Shown here one piece after another: positions 17,916 to 27,373 of a DNA stretch of 64,000 nucleotides. Made by a program: the position numbers and the translations under genes. The notes under the pieces were generated by a model. That model was given only the letters and a program-made list of their open reading frames with translations. It did not search any database and was not told the origin of the DNA. The DNA comes from SAR202 cluster bacterium (GTDB lineage Bacteria > Chloroflexota > Dehalococcoidia > Lucifugimonadales > UBA1123), in assembly GCA_030752795.1 (NCBI GenBank), contig JASMDM010000019.1, positions 53,462 through 117,461 of the forward strand, given 5' to 3'. Each line of letters opens with the position of its first letter. Position 1 is the first letter of the stretch.

Positions 17916-18054
17916 CCGAATATGCCGAGGCTCGGAAGAAAGGAAAATCTACGACGCCATGATGCCGTTGAGCACGTTGATCGGAGGGTCCAACTATCTC
18001 GAATGACAGTCGCCGGTTATTCAGCGGCCTGGACAGAGTGACCCGGCGCCAGGG

Positions 18055-18726
18055 CTAGGGTTGCCCGATCGTTACTCGCAGGTACGACACGATGTCCCAG
18101 CGCTCCTGTTCAGTGAGCAAGCGCCTGAATTCGGGCATCGGCGATTGGGTTGCGCGTCCCGAAAAGCGAAGAGCAAGTCCCATCCTACCGCCGCCGGAAA
18201 CATAGGCATAGAGGTCATTGTCGCTCGACCGTCTCGTCCCGTCCGCTCTCAGATCCGCGGGCAACGCGCTATTGTAGTTGAAACCCATCATGATCGGGCC
18301 GTTTCCGTCCAGCGCGGCGCCGTGACAAACAAGGCAGTTGATGTTGTACAGCGACTGGCCCAGCGTCGAGTCGCCGCCTTTGGGAGGGTTGGCATTGTAG
18401 TCGGCAAGCGATGTGTACACGACTTCGGCGCCGGTAATCGGGACCGAGCCTTCCGGAGGCAGCCGTCGAGGCTCTTCTTGCGAGCGGTACGACGGCTGGT
18501 AATGCATCTCCGTGAACAACTGCACGGCGTTCGACCCCGTTTCAGGGAACGCGGGCAGCTTGAAATTGATCGGGTCGCCGATGTTGGCGTCACCAGTGGC
18601 ACTGTCGTAGCAGCCAACCGAAGCGGCAAGCAGCAGGAGACCGACTAGCGCGGACGCCCACAGCTTGAGAGTGGTCCGAGAAGATCGTCGATTCATCGAT
18701 ACATCGGGAGTAGCAGAAACAAACAT
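18055..18726 (-). CDS. actE: Alternative complex III cytochrome c subunit (ActE-like lipoprotein)
   Basis: A 223-aa monoheme c-type cytochrome. N-terminal membrane segment LWASALVGLLLLAASVGC ends in a lipobox-like Cys, so it is probably lipid-anchored on the outer face. Heme site CLVCHGAALDGNGPIMMG, with the axial Met likely in the C-terminal region MGLALRFSGRATQSPMPEFR. The last gene of the ACIII operon, only 4 bp after actD. In alternative complex III this subunit passes electrons out toward the oxidase or a soluble carrier. An internal ATG at 18696 (MNRRSSR) is an alternative start. Confidence 0.85.
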   Translation of the reverse strand: MFVSATPDVSMNRRSSRTTLKLWASALVGLLLLAASVGCYDSATGDANIGDPINFKLPAFPETGSNAVQLFTEMHYQPSYRSQEEPRRLPPEGSVPITGAEVVYTSLADYNANPPKGGDSTLGQSLYNINCLVCHGAALDGNGPIMMGFNYNSALPADLRADGTRRSSDNDLYAYVSGGGRMGLALRFSGRATQSPMPEFRRLLTEQERWDIVSYLRVTIGQP

Positions 18727-18730
18727 GTGT

Positions 18731-19252
18731 CTAGTCGCGCTCCCAGCCGCGCTTGATGTCCTCGGCGCCCGACGCCTTCAACACTTCTTCCGCGGGGCCA
18801 ACGCGCTCTTCGGAAGTGGTGACCGTCACCCCGATATAGCCCTCGGTGATGCGTTCATCGTATGCGCCCATGAAGATTCGGGGCAGCCTTGACTCGATAA
18901 TGATGCCGATCACCGTGAAGATGATCGCGCCGAGCATCGTGCCTTCGTACATGATGATGGACATCGGCGGTATCGACAGCACCGGCTTGCCTCCGGTGAC
19001 CAGCGGATATGCCAACTGTGTGCCCGATGTCAGCACAAGACCGATGATGAAGCCGCACGCGGCGCCCATGAGGGGCCATCGATAGAGCGTGTGCTTCGGC
19101 TCGTCTTCGCCGAACGTGCCTTCCGGGTACGGCGTGCCCGTCAGAATTTCGTATTCAGAACTCGTGTATCCGGCCTCCCGCAACGCGTCCAGCGTGTCGG
19201 CTGCCACGTCCACATCCGAATAGAGGCCAAGTACGCTTCTCTTAGCTAGCAT
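18731..19252 (-). CDS. actD: Alternative complex III membrane subunit ActD (DUF3341)
   Basis: 173 aa. It starts MLAKRSVLGLYSDVDVAADT, then an N-terminal cytoplasmic alpha/beta part and two membrane helices: WPLMGAACGFIIGLVLTSG near residue 60 and MYEGTMLGAIIFTVIGIIIE near 100. The family signature GKPVLSIPPMSIIMYEGTML links them. It ends with a basic tail. It sits between the NrfD-like gene and actE, the normal order. A structural subunit of the quinol:acceptor oxidoreductase. Confidence 0.88.
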   Translation of the reverse strand: MLAKRSVLGLYSDVDVAADTLDALREAGYTSSEYEILTGTPYPEGTFGEDEPKHTLYRWPLMGAACGFIIGLVLTSGTQLAYPLVTGGKPVLSIPPMSIIMYEGTMLGAIIFTVIGIIIESRLPRIFMGAYDERITEGYIGVTVTTSEERVGPAEEVLKASGAEDIKRGWERD

Positions 19253-19261
19253 GAAGTGTCC

Positions 19262-20635
19262 TTACTCGTTGATTACCGCCGGCACAACCCGCCGGCCAAT
19301 TTTGATCTCTTGTCTCAGAATCATGCCCTCTTTGATGTCGAAAAGCGGTATCAGCGGCAGGAACTTTGAGAACAGGAGCATTCCAAGGGCAACGAATGCA
19401 AAAGTCTCCGCCACGAGCAATATCTCCACGATACTCGGACTGTAGGCGCCCCAATCGAAAGACATCGGCTGGCGGCGAATCAGTCCGGGGATGATTATCA
19501 GGAATCGTTCGAGCCACATCCCGATGTTGACCAGCACCGTCGTGAAGAACATCAACTTCATGCTTCGGCGAACTCTTTTGAACAGCCACATGGGCACTGG
19601 AATTATGAAGGCCGCAAACAAGAATACGATGAACAGCGGCGCGTACGGCCACTTGGTCACTTGCAATTCGCGGAGGACAATCTCGGGGTTTTCCAGCGTG
19701 TACAGCGCGAACACCCACTCCAGGAAGAAGAAGAAGAACCACGTGACCGCCACCACGATAAGCAATCTTGCGATGGCGTCAAAATGGTCGGGGCGTAGAT
19801 ACTTGTCGTAACCCCAGAGCCAGACGGCCAATGCCATCAACATGGCGACCGCGGACACTCCGGAGTGAATGGCGCCGATGATGAAGTACGGAGCGAAGAT
19901 CGTCGAGTGCCAACCTTCCACGCCAATGATGACGGCGAAGTCCCATGACACGATGGAGTGCACGGAGACGAACACCGGCAAGACCAAGGCTGAAAGCAGA
20001 ATTCCTGCCAGGGCTTGCAGTTTCCACTGCCTGGGAGTGCCTCTCCAGCCAAGACACGTGAAACTGTAAATTCGTTTCATGAGCTTGTTTTTGACCCTGT
20101 CGCGAAGGACTGCCATGTCCGGCAACAACGCGACAAACACGAACAGCGAGCTCCCGATCAGATACGTGCCCACGGCGCTCGGGTCCCACACGAACGGTGA
20201 TCGAACGTTGGGCCACACGCCCCGAGCAAAGTCGTACGGGAACACCCACATCTCGCGCCAGGGCCTCCCGACGTGAACGAGGGGCGTATGAAGGGCGGCC
20301 ATGAGCGAGAACACGGTCATTACTTCAGCCGCGCGCGTTACGGGTCGTCGCCACTCAGCTTTGGTGAGCCTGAGAATGGCGGAGATCATGATTCCCGCGT
20401 GGCTGATGCCGATCCAGAACACGAAATTAACGAGGAAGAAGCCCCACATCACCGGCCGATTCAATCCAGTGACACCCAGGCCTTTGTTCATCATGTAACC
20501 GAAGGCGCCAAGACCCGTGAAAACGATCAGTGTAAGGAATATGACCGCTGGCAGCCACCACTTGGGCGTCTTGAGTACGCCCGCGAGGAGGTCGTCGTTG
20601 ATCTCTGTATCGGTTCTGTAGACGAATTGTTGCAT
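19262..20635 (-). CDS. actC: Alternative complex III NrfD-like quinol-binding subunit (ActC-like)
   Basis: A 457-aa polytopic membrane protein of the NrfD/PsrC family with about ten helices. Conserved blocks: NRPVMWGFFLVNFVFWIGIS HAG, ILRLTKAEWRRPVTRAAEVM and HVGRPWREMW. In the family these line the quinol site facing the iron-sulfur subunit. I assign ActC rather than ActF because it adjoins actD and carries the strongest ActC blocks; the two NrfD-like genes could be named the other way round. It is intact, like the whole operon. Confidence 0.85.
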   Translation of the reverse strand: MQQFVYRTDTEINDDLLAGVLKTPKWWLPAVIFLTLIVFTGLGAFGYMMNKGLGVTGLNRPVMWGFFLVNFVFWIGISHAGIMISAILRLTKAEWRRPVTRAAEVMTVFSLMAALHTPLVHVGRPWREMWVFPYDFARGVWPNVRSPFVWDPSAVGTYLIGSSLFVFVALLPDMAVLRDRVKNKLMKRIYSFTCLGWRGTPRQWKLQALAGILLSALVLPVFVSVHSIVSWDFAVIIGVEGWHSTIFAPYFIIGAIHSGVSAVAMLMALAVWLWGYDKYLRPDHFDAIARLLIVVAVTWFFFFFLEWVFALYTLENPEIVLRELQVTKWPYAPLFIVFLFAAFIIPVPMWLFKRVRRSMKLMFFTTVLVNIGMWLERFLIIIPGLIRRQPMSFDWGAYSPSIVEILLVAETFAFVALGMLLFSKFLPLIPLFDIKEGMILRQEIKIGRRVVPAVINE

Positions 20636-20728
20636 CTTGGCTTTCTCTTCAGGTCCCTATTCTCGATAACCCGTCAGATCTCCGTCACCCACCGATGCGC
20701 AGCCCAGCCAACGGCGACGCATCCGGAG

Positions 20729-22153
20729 TTACTCGGGCTTGCCCAACACCATGACTTCCGTTCGATGGAAGGGCCTATGCACTTTGTACAACAGGAGCTC
20801 TTTTTGCTCCCAGAAGTTCATGATCGGAATCAAACGGCTCGCCATCAGGTAGACGAATATCATTCCGCCGACCGCGCCGACCATGATGAATATGTCCGCT
20901 ATCCCCGGCGTTACGGCTTCTGGAATATGTTCCAGTTCGAGCGAGTGCTTGTCGATGCTCGAGTTGCCGATTCCAGGCACTGAGTACGCCGCCACATAGA
21001 GGCGCATCCGATCCAAGAACGTACCGATGAGAACGGATACCGAAATGATCGCCGGCCCCCAAGTGCTTCGACGCAACGGGTTCCACATCATCGTCCAAAG
21101 AGGGATCAGGAAATTCATCACGAACACGGCCATGAACACGAAGAGATAAGGCCCGGTCATCATCAGATTGATGACTGCTTGTTCAGCCGGCTTTTTCCCG
21201 TACCACATTACGTTGAAGCTGGAGAACCAGAACCAGAACCAGAGCAGCGAAAGAGCAAACATAAGCTTGCCAAGGCCCCAGATCTGGTCTTTGCCGATGT
21301 ACTCTTCGTATCCGCCATACTTCCTCAGAATCCATATCGTGAGAACCACGGTGGCACACGCGGCCTGCAACGCGTTCGCTGCATGAGTGATCGGGAACAA
21401 TGAATCGATCCACCCCGGAACAAGCGTCATCAGGAAGTCGACGCTGATCAGGAAGTGAACGAACACAAGCATCATGAAGTAGAACGCGCCGAGAATGCCC
21501 AGGCGATGGTGCTGCATGTCCCACTGACCGGAGGTTCCGACCCAACCGCGCGCCAATTTTCCGGCCCATTTTTTCTTCCAGCCGTCAGGCGCGTTGTCTC
21601 GTATCGCTGCGAAATCCGGCAGAGCGGACACCCACAACAGCGCCACACCGAGCACCACCAATCCCAGCATGGCTGCAGATGCCCAGATATGCGGCGAGTA
21701 GGACGGCACTTCGCCTGGATCGTAGAACCACAAGGATCGCCGACCGTCGGTCAAGGGCGGCAAAATCCAGAGCATGGGTATGAACAGCAGAAGGTTGAAC
21801 AGCCCAACCGCGCTCCAGAGCTCAGCGACGCGGGAGATCGGTCGGCGCCAGTGGGCTTTAGCGAGCCTTGGCGCGATGGCGACCATCGGGGCCGCTTGGG
21901 CGGTCGTCAGGATGAACGCGAACACGGCCGCGTAGTATCCCCAGATCGCGCGGTCGCCGACGCCACTCGAAAGCCGCATCACGAATCCGATTATCCCGAG
22001 GATCAACAGGATGCCGAAGACCGAGGCGACGCGCCAGAAGAGATCGCCGTCTTTCTGGTGTTTGCTTACCAGATCGTCGGTGATCGCCTTTGGCGTGGAC
22101 AAGCCGGCGTGGCCATTCGAGTGGCCGTTTTCAGACACGGTGGCGTTAGCCAT
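20729..22153 (-). CDS. actF: Alternative complex III second NrfD-like subunit (ActF-like)
   Basis: A 474-aa polytopic membrane protein, NrfD-like. It has a hydrophilic N-terminus (MANATVSENGHSNGHAGLST), then about ten helices, with the family block APRLAKAHWRRPISRVAELW. Its ATG overlaps the end of the ferredoxin-type subunit gene by 8 bp, so the two are probably coupled. Complex III of this type has two NrfD-like subunits, and the presence of both here supports a complete complex. ActF versus ActC is by gene order and is less certain than membership. Confidence 0.8.
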   Translation of the reverse strand: MANATVSENGHSNGHAGLSTPKAITDDLVSKHQKDGDLFWRVASVFGILLILGIIGFVMRLSSGVGDRAIWGYYAAVFAFILTTAQAAPMVAIAPRLAKAHWRRPISRVAELWSAVGLFNLLLFIPMLWILPPLTDGRRSLWFYDPGEVPSYSPHIWASAAMLGLVVLGVALLWVSALPDFAAIRDNAPDGWKKKWAGKLARGWVGTSGQWDMQHHRLGILGAFYFMMLVFVHFLISVDFLMTLVPGWIDSLFPITHAANALQAACATVVLTIWILRKYGGYEEYIGKDQIWGLGKLMFALSLLWFWFWFSSFNVMWYGKKPAEQAVINLMMTGPYLFVFMAVFVMNFLIPLWTMMWNPLRRSTWGPAIISVSVLIGTFLDRMRLYVAAYSVPGIGNSSIDKHSLELEHIPEAVTPGIADIFIMVGAVGGMIFVYLMASRLIPIMNFWEQKELLLYKVHRPFHRTEVMVLGKPE

Positions 22154-22949
22154 GCGCTACATCCTCGCCATGTTTGTCGACCTTCCGCAAGTAGACGACC
22201 GAGGGATGGACGCCGAGTTCTTCGAGCAAGAAGTAACCACGTCCTTCCTTATGGGTTCCGGTGTTGGGGTCCGGCAATTCGTCAACCATTTTCTGGCCGA
22301 TTGCGGTGACTGGTTCTCTTGGCATCCTGTCGTGCTCTTTCACCGCGGTGAGCACGTCCACGACGTCTCCGTAAGCCAGCGCCTGAGTCGGGCACGCGTT
22401 CGCGCACGCGGGGCTTAATCCTCTGGCCAACTCTTCGTCGGCCACCGTCGCGTTGCTTTGAGCCGCTTTGCGCCCCGTTCGCCGAATGCGCTGTACGCAG
22501 AATGTGCATTTCTCCATGATTCCGCGGCTGCGAATGGTGACGTCGGGATTGAGCTGATTCTTCAGGCTTTCCGGCCACTCGGGCTCCCAGAAGTTGAAGT
22601 ACCGCGCGTGGTACGGGCAACCGTTGGCGCAGAAACGTGTTCCGATGCAACGGTTGTAGACCTGTACATTCAGGCCTTCGTTGTTGTGGTAAGTCGCAAA
22701 CACCGGGCAAACGGGTTCGCACGGAGCGTCCGCGCAATGCTGGCAGAAGATCGGCATGAACCGAGCTTTGACATCCGGGAATTCGCCTTCCCAGTATCGT
22801 TCGACTCGCATCCACTGGATTGCCCTGCGCGCCTTGAAGCTGTCTTCATCGTTAATGGGGATGTTGTTTTCGGCCTGGCATGCAACCACACAGGCTTGAC
22901 AGCCCGTGCACTTGTCCAGGTCGACGATCATTCCCCAGCTTGTTGCCAT
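22146..22949 (-). CDS. actB2: Alternative complex III iron-sulfur subunit (ActB2)
   Basis: A 267-aa ferredoxin-like subunit with four cluster-binding blocks: CTGCQACVVACQAENNIP, CQHCADAPCEPVCP, GTRFCANGCPYHARYF with CTFCVQRI, and SPACANACPTQALAYG. This is the DmsB/PsrB-like arrangement for three [4Fe-4S] and one [3Fe-4S] or similar. In many ACIII operons this region is fused to the molybdopterin-like domain as one ActB; here it is a separate gene 54 bp downstream. It lacks its own signal, so it is presumably exported with actB1. Confidence 0.9.
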   Translation of the reverse strand: MATSWGMIVDLDKCTGCQACVVACQAENNIPINDEDSFKARRAIQWMRVERYWEGEFPDVKARFMPIFCQHCADAPCEPVCPVFATYHNNEGLNVQVYNRCIGTRFCANGCPYHARYFNFWEPEWPESLKNQLNPDVTIRSRGIMEKCTFCVQRIRRTGRKAAQSNATVADEELARGLSPACANACPTQALAYGDVVDVLTAVKEHDRMPREPVTAIGQKMVDELPDPNTGTHKEGRGYFLLEELGVHPSVVYLRKVDKHGEDVAHG

Positions 22950-23003
22950 GTGCCTGTGCTCCTACCGGCAGAGGGTTAGACGATCCATCGCCAACCCGAT
23001 TTT

Positions 23004-25247
23004 CTAGCTATCGTCTCGGGTAACTTGCAAAACGTGCCCTTCTTCGTCTTCGGGGAAATCAGGCACAGCGTTTTCGAACTTGGGCAACCGGACCCATTGG
23101 TCCAGCTTTTCGATATCCACTTTGGTCGCCGACCAAGCCAAGGCGCCCGTCGTGCCGTCTTGGAGCGGCTCGAGTATCTCCATCACGTTCGCGCCCCGCC
23201 CTTCGGCGTAACGCCCTGATGCGTGGTGGCCTTGTCCCATCGGGATCGCCACAACGTTGGGCGAGACGCCGGGGTGCGGATATGCGATCGCTTCGATCGA
23301 ACCGCGCCCGGAACTCACTCTGACGAGGTCTCCTTCGCGTAGGTCCATCTCTTCGGCAACGGCCAAGTTGATCTCCACCCACGTTCGCCACGTCGCCGTG
23401 GTGACCGGGTCCGGAGTCGCCTGCAGCCACGGCAGATGAGCGCCCTGCCCCTCCGACATTCCCGCTGACGAGAACGGCACAAGGTGGAAGCGTGCGTTGC
23501 CGCCGAAGAGCGGGTCCACCGCGTCAGGCAACGGAGGCGGATCCGGCACAGCGTCCGTCGAACCGGCGTTGGTGTCCCACCAGCCGCCTCGTTGAAGCAC
23601 GCCGTTCCAGAACGACGGGAAATCGCTGGCTTGGACGGACCCGCGGTTCAGGTCGAAAAGCTTTCGAACTCCGTCTTGCAGTATCTCTTTGTACGTCGCG
23701 CCCGCGAGTCCCAGGTCCAGGCTCAGACCTTGAGCGACCGTCAGCAGTGCATCGGCGAAACCGCGCGTGCCGTGTTCGCCGCCGCGGCTCTCGAAGAACG
23801 GCTGGACGACCGGCTGCTGGAATCCGACGAGCTCGTAACCGGGTCCGGGGTCCGGTGAGTCGGAGCCCCAGTCCTCGAGGTAACTGTGCTCGGGCAGCAC
23901 CAAGTCGGCCATTGCCGTGGTGTCGTCCAAGTAGTTGGAAAAACTGATGATGCTGGGAACGCTGAAAGAGGCATCTCTGAATCCGAGCGCTCCCGGAAGG
24001 CCGTAGTACGGGTCTGCGCCGCGCACGATCATAGCCCGGACGGCGCCGCCCTTCATGTCCGAAACCAGAGTCGACCATTCGCCGAAGGACGCAACCGCCG
24101 GCGATGCCGGAATGTCGTCCAGTGGCGGGGCCGGGTTGAAGATGACTCCCCCTTCTTTGCCGACACTGCCGACTAGGTAGTTAAGGGAGTAGATCGCGAC
24201 CAGGTTGAACAGCCCGTTTGTGTGGGCCGCGGTCGATCCGCCTCCTAGCGCAATCGACGGGCCATGTTCGGCGAAGTCGTGAGCGATGTCGTGAATTTTC
24301 TCGGCTGAGACGCCGATCTTGGACGCAATCGCGTCCGGGGCGAACCGTTCAAGAGCATCGCCGCCGGTTAGGGCGTCGACAGCAGCTTGGTCCGCCAACC
24401 CGTCCTCGATCAACACATGAGCAACGCTCAGGGCGAAGATCCCCTCCATGCCAGGTTTGATGTAGACCCAGTTGTCTGCATTCGCGCCCGTCATAGAGAA
24501 TCGCGAGTCGACATGTGTGAACGTACCGCGCTCGCGGTCGCCCTGCCGGAACTCGCCGTAGCCTCGTCCGTATCGAACTGGCGACATCCAGGTGTTTAGG
24601 AAGTCAGCGCCGAACGACAGGACGTAGTTGGCTCGACCCAGATCGAAGTCCGGCATCCTGTCTTGGCCGAACACATGCTTGATCGCAGCTCGTAGATTGG
24701 TGCGCTCGACGGGTTCATACGGCATGAAACGAGCGCCGTAGCGATTCGCGAACCTCTCGACGACCGAGCCGAGGTGTCCGCCAATCGGATTAGTTACGAC
24801 AGCGACAGATTCCGGCGTTGGCTGGTTTTGTTGCAAAATGGACGTAACGGTTGCGATAGCTTCGGACCAGCTAATCTCCCGAAACTCTCCTGAGCCTCTT
24901 GCGCCGGTCCGCAATCGCGGGCCATCGATGCGATCTGGGTGGTACAGCGCCTGAAGTCCGGCTTCACACCGCGCGCTGTGCCGTCCTTGGTTGATCGGGT
25001 AATCGACGTTGCCCTCTACCTTTTTCGCTCGGCCTTCCATGACTCGAACGACGACGCCTTCGCTGGTGGCGCACTGGCGGCAGAGCGTTGCGTACCAGTT
25101 GTCGAGGCCTGTCACCAGGTCTTCGGGCATCTCCAGCGGCGACTGAACGATCAGTTCTCGCTGGGGTACGCCGCAGGCCTGAAACAGTATCGCGGCGGCC
25201 GCGGAGCCGCCGGTCAAAGTTAGAAACTGTCTTCGTGTAAGCGCCAT
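23004..25247 (-). CDS. actB1: Alternative complex III molybdopterin-oxidoreductase-like subunit (ActB1)
   Basis: A 747-aa protein of the molybdopterin oxidoreductase fold. It begins MALTRRQFLTLTGGSAAAAI, with a Tat-type RR signal ahead of FQACG, which could also be a lipobox. The N-terminal cluster site is incomplete: CRQCATSEG lacks the third Cys, and the fourth position reads SARC. A [4Fe-4S] cluster is therefore unlikely, as known for ActB1, which also carries no molybdopterin. A structural and scaffold role in the periplasmic arm is expected. Long and free of lesions. Second in the operon after actA and followed by actB2. Confidence 0.9.
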   Translation of the reverse strand: MALTRRQFLTLTGGSAAAAILFQACGVPQRELIVQSPLEMPEDLVTGLDNWYATLCRQCATSEGVVVRVMEGRAKKVEGNVDYPINQGRHSARCEAGLQALYHPDRIDGPRLRTGARGSGEFREISWSEAIATVTSILQQNQPTPESVAVVTNPIGGHLGSVVERFANRYGARFMPYEPVERTNLRAAIKHVFGQDRMPDFDLGRANYVLSFGADFLNTWMSPVRYGRGYGEFRQGDRERGTFTHVDSRFSMTGANADNWVYIKPGMEGIFALSVAHVLIEDGLADQAAVDALTGGDALERFAPDAIASKIGVSAEKIHDIAHDFAEHGPSIALGGGSTAAHTNGLFNLVAIYSLNYLVGSVGKEGGVIFNPAPPLDDIPASPAVASFGEWSTLVSDMKGGAVRAMIVRGADPYYGLPGALGFRDASFSVPSIISFSNYLDDTTAMADLVLPEHSYLEDWGSDSPDPGPGYELVGFQQPVVQPFFESRGGEHGTRGFADALLTVAQGLSLDLGLAGATYKEILQDGVRKLFDLNRGSVQASDFPSFWNGVLQRGGWWDTNAGSTDAVPDPPPLPDAVDPLFGGNARFHLVPFSSAGMSEGQGAHLPWLQATPDPVTTATWRTWVEINLAVAEEMDLREGDLVRVSSGRGSIEAIAYPHPGVSPNVVAIPMGQGHHASGRYAEGRGANVMEILEPLQDGTTGALAWSATKVDIEKLDQWVRLPKFENAVPDFPEDEEGHVLQVTRDDS

Positions 25248-25263
25248 AGTATCGGTCGGGCCT

Positions 25264-25884
25264 CTAATAGTGACAGATAACGCAGTCGGTTGGCGCGCCG
25301 TTGTCGCGGTGACAATCGACGCATTGAGACATCTTGAGCGGTTCGACCTGCTTGACTACCTGCATAGCGCCTACGTCGCCGTGGCAGGTCGAGCACACGG
25401 CAGACGGCGCAATCCTGTCTCGCTCCGAGAAAAACTTGATGTGGGCCTCGTGAACGAAGTGAACGTGGTCAGGCATCCGGTGGACGCGCACCCAATCGAT
25501 GGGTTCGCTTTCGTCGAACGCCTCTCGCAGTTTGGCGATCTCGGGCAAAGCGTTTCCGGCGTCATCATCGCCGACTGCCAAGTGGCATGTCATACACAGG
25601 CCCACGGCCGGAATTGTCGCGGCGGGTCCGGTCGTCACTCCCCGGTGGCAGAAAGTGCAATCCAGCCCGAGGATTTGGACGTGGGTTGGATGCGGGAAGG
25701 CTATCGGCTGCGTCGGTCCCTGGTCATTGCCGAAAATTACCGGCTGACCAATCCAAGCCGTTATCACGAACGTAGTGACTAGGACAGTGACGATAAATCC
25801 GACCAGTCCACCAACCCCGAGAACCGAAAACAACGCCAGCTTCTTGCCGGAGGGCCGGGTGTACTGAAAATCCCCTGGTATCAA
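25264..25884 (-). CDS. actA: Alternative complex III pentaheme cytochrome c (ActA)
   Basis: 206 aa. N-terminal anchor KLALFSVLGVGGLVGFIVTV, then five CxxCH heme sites in order: CTFCHRG, CMTCHLA, CSTCHGD, CVDCHRD and CVICHY at the very C-terminus. ActA of known ACIII is a five-heme cytochrome anchored by one helix, so it is complete. It takes electrons from the iron-sulfur subunit and passes them toward ActE or the oxidase. 16 bp separate it from actB1. Confidence 0.93.
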   Translation of the reverse strand: MIPGDFQYTRPSGKKLALFSVLGVGGLVGFIVTVLVTTFVITAWIGQPVIFGNDQGPTQPIAFPHPTHVQILGLDCTFCHRGVTTGPAATIPAVGLCMTCHLAVGDDDAGNALPEIAKLREAFDESEPIDWVRVHRMPDHVHFVHEAHIKFFSERDRIAPSAVCSTCHGDVGAMQVVKQVEPLKMSQCVDCHRDNGAPTDCVICHY

Positions 25885-25939
25885 ATTCTACTCATCCTGG
25901 TATTGTTTGACGCTTACTTACGCATGGATCGTGGAGCCA

Positions 25940-26281
25940 CTAGATCCAATAATCGGGCCAAAAGTTTCGAAGAACGCCGGCGAACTCGATAGCCCGCGAA
26001 ACAAAGAAGGATGCCAGACCGATGCTTATGATCGCTCCCGCGTACAGCACCGGACGAACTTTCTGCCAACTCTTGGGAACGTGACCCGATTCGATCAACG
26101 ACGGGAGCATGTTGTGACCAACGAGCATGTTGGAGGCAAAAAGCACAACAAACAGCACGGTCAACCATAAGCTTCGAAGCAGGCTGCCTAGCTCACTCCA
26201 GCTTTCCGGGCCTATCGTTCCCGGGTCGAGGAAAACTTGCTCCATTCGTTGCCGCTCGCCGTTCCAGAATTGCGTCAACAT
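25940..26281 (-). CDS. Small two-helix membrane protein, first gene of the ACIII operon
   Basis: 113 aa. It has two hydrophobic segments, LWLTVLFVVLFASNMLVGHN (about residues 40-60) and VRPVLYAGAIISIGLASFFV (about 76-95). I do not recognise a named family. It lies 55 bp upstream of actA, is led by a strong promoter, and may be an accessory or assembly subunit comparable to the variable small proteins (ActG/H-like) of other ACIII operons. An alternative start is the internal Met at MEQVFLDPGT. Confidence 0.6.
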   Translation of the reverse strand: MLTQFWNGERQRMEQVFLDPGTIGPESWSELGSLLRSLWLTVLFVVLFASNMLVGHNMLPSLIESGHVPKSWQKVRPVLYAGAIISIGLASFFVSRAIEFAGVLRNFWPDYWI

Positions 26282-26307
26282 TACGCTTGGCGTCTCAGCC
26301 GGTGACG

Positions 26308-26337
26308 ATTATCCCTCTGCCCTGAACGGAGTGTCAA
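26308..26337 (-). promoter_or_regulatory. Promoter of the alternative complex III operon
   Basis: On the minus strand: TTGACA (26332-26337), an 18-bp spacer and GATAAT (26308-26313), just ahead of the operon start at 26281. Leader about 20 nt. It is divergent from the aldolase promoter. Confidence 0.7.
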
Positions 26338-26416
26338 GGTTAGTTCGAAGCAACACCGGGTCAACGACCGTTGTGAAAACTATCACGGGCTTTGAATCGA
26401 TGTCAAGAGCCGTAGG

Positions 26417-26445
26417 TTGAGTATCGGGCATCAGTCGCCTACAAT
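26417..26445 (+). promoter_or_regulatory. Promoter of the HpcH/HpaI aldolase gene
   Basis: TTGAGT (26417-26422), a 17-bp spacer and TACAAT (26440-26445), with the ATG at 26479. Good match to the sigma70 type seen elsewhere in the window. Confidence 0.65.
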
Positions 26446-26478
26446 TGCCTCGTCGCGATCTTTATTTCCGGGACACGC

Positions 26479-27195
26479 ATGCGAGTCAATAACGTAATCA
26501 CAAAGCTACGGTCCGGTGAAAAAGCGTACGGCGTCAACCTGTCCTTCCCTTCGACAACGATCATCGAATTGGCGGGACGGGCCGGATTCGACTTCATCAC
26601 CTTCGACAGCGAGCACGGCCCGTTCACCGTCGACTTGCTTGACGATCTGTGCAGGGTCGCGGACATGGCGGGGCTGACTCCGATGGCCAGGGTCCCCGAG
26701 ATCGACTGCGCGACGATCTTACGATTTCTCGACCGCGGGATCATGGGAATAACGGGCCCTCACATCATCAACAAAGAGCGGGCTCAGCAGCTTGCCGACG
26801 CCTGTCGATACAAACCCAAGGGCACGCGTAGCTTCGGATCCGGTCGAGGAGCGTATTTCGGCAACTTCGAATCCGGCCCGGCCTACATGAAGCACACCAA
26901 CGACAACACTCTCGTCATCGCCCAACTCGAAGACATCTCCGTGCTGGACAATCTCGACGAGATTCTGTCAGTTGACGGCATCGACTACTTCGCTTCCGGG
27001 GCGCAAGACATCGCGCAATCGATGGGTTTGCCAGGGCAAACGAACCACCCGAAGGTCAAGAACTTCGAAGCCCAAGTCCGCAACAAGATCCACGCTCGCG
27101 GACGAAAGATGGTCAACGACGTCATGGCCAGCGCGAGAGCGACGAATCTGTTCTTGGACGGCGCGTTTCGCTTTCTGAAGTCTTGGAAGATTTAG
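26479..27195 (+). CDS. HpcH/HpaI aldolase family protein
   Basis: A 238-aa class II (metal-dependent) pyruvate-type aldolase, TIM barrel. Seen: GYRxGF-like LAGRAGFDFITFDSEHGPFT, the basic catalytic region TPMARVPEID, a GITGPHII NKERAQQLADACRY segment, AQLEDISVLDNLDEIL (metal-ligand Glu and Asp) and the SGAQDIAQSMGL substrate loop. Cleaves or forms 2-keto-3-deoxy type or 4-hydroxy-2-oxo acids in related enzymes; the exact substrate is unknown. Upstream of a large hydrolase gene on the same strand, 178 bp away, possibly one catabolic unit. Confidence 0.85.
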   Translation: MRVNNVITKLRSGEKAYGVNLSFPSTTIIELAGRAGFDFITFDSEHGPFTVDLLDDLCRVADMAGLTPMARVPEIDCATILRFLDRGIMGITGPHIINKERAQQLADACRYKPKGTRSFGSGRGAYFGNFESGPAYMKHTNDNTLVIAQLEDISVLDNLDEILSVDGIDYFASGAQDIAQSMGLPGQTNHPKVKNFEAQVRNKIHARGRKMVNDVMASARATNLFLDGAFRFLKSWKI

Positions 27196-27373
27196 TCTGA
27201 CTATCCACGCGGCAGCGCTCGGCCACGCGCCGCACATGACGGTCTTCAACCGTCGCCGCATTCGGGAACGATGCTCGAACTCCTTTCGCCTTCGTTCAAG
27301 CTGACTCGACATTAGCCAGACTGTGGCGATCAAACTCCCCGGCCTAAAGCCGATCACACGAGGAGCGAGCTCA

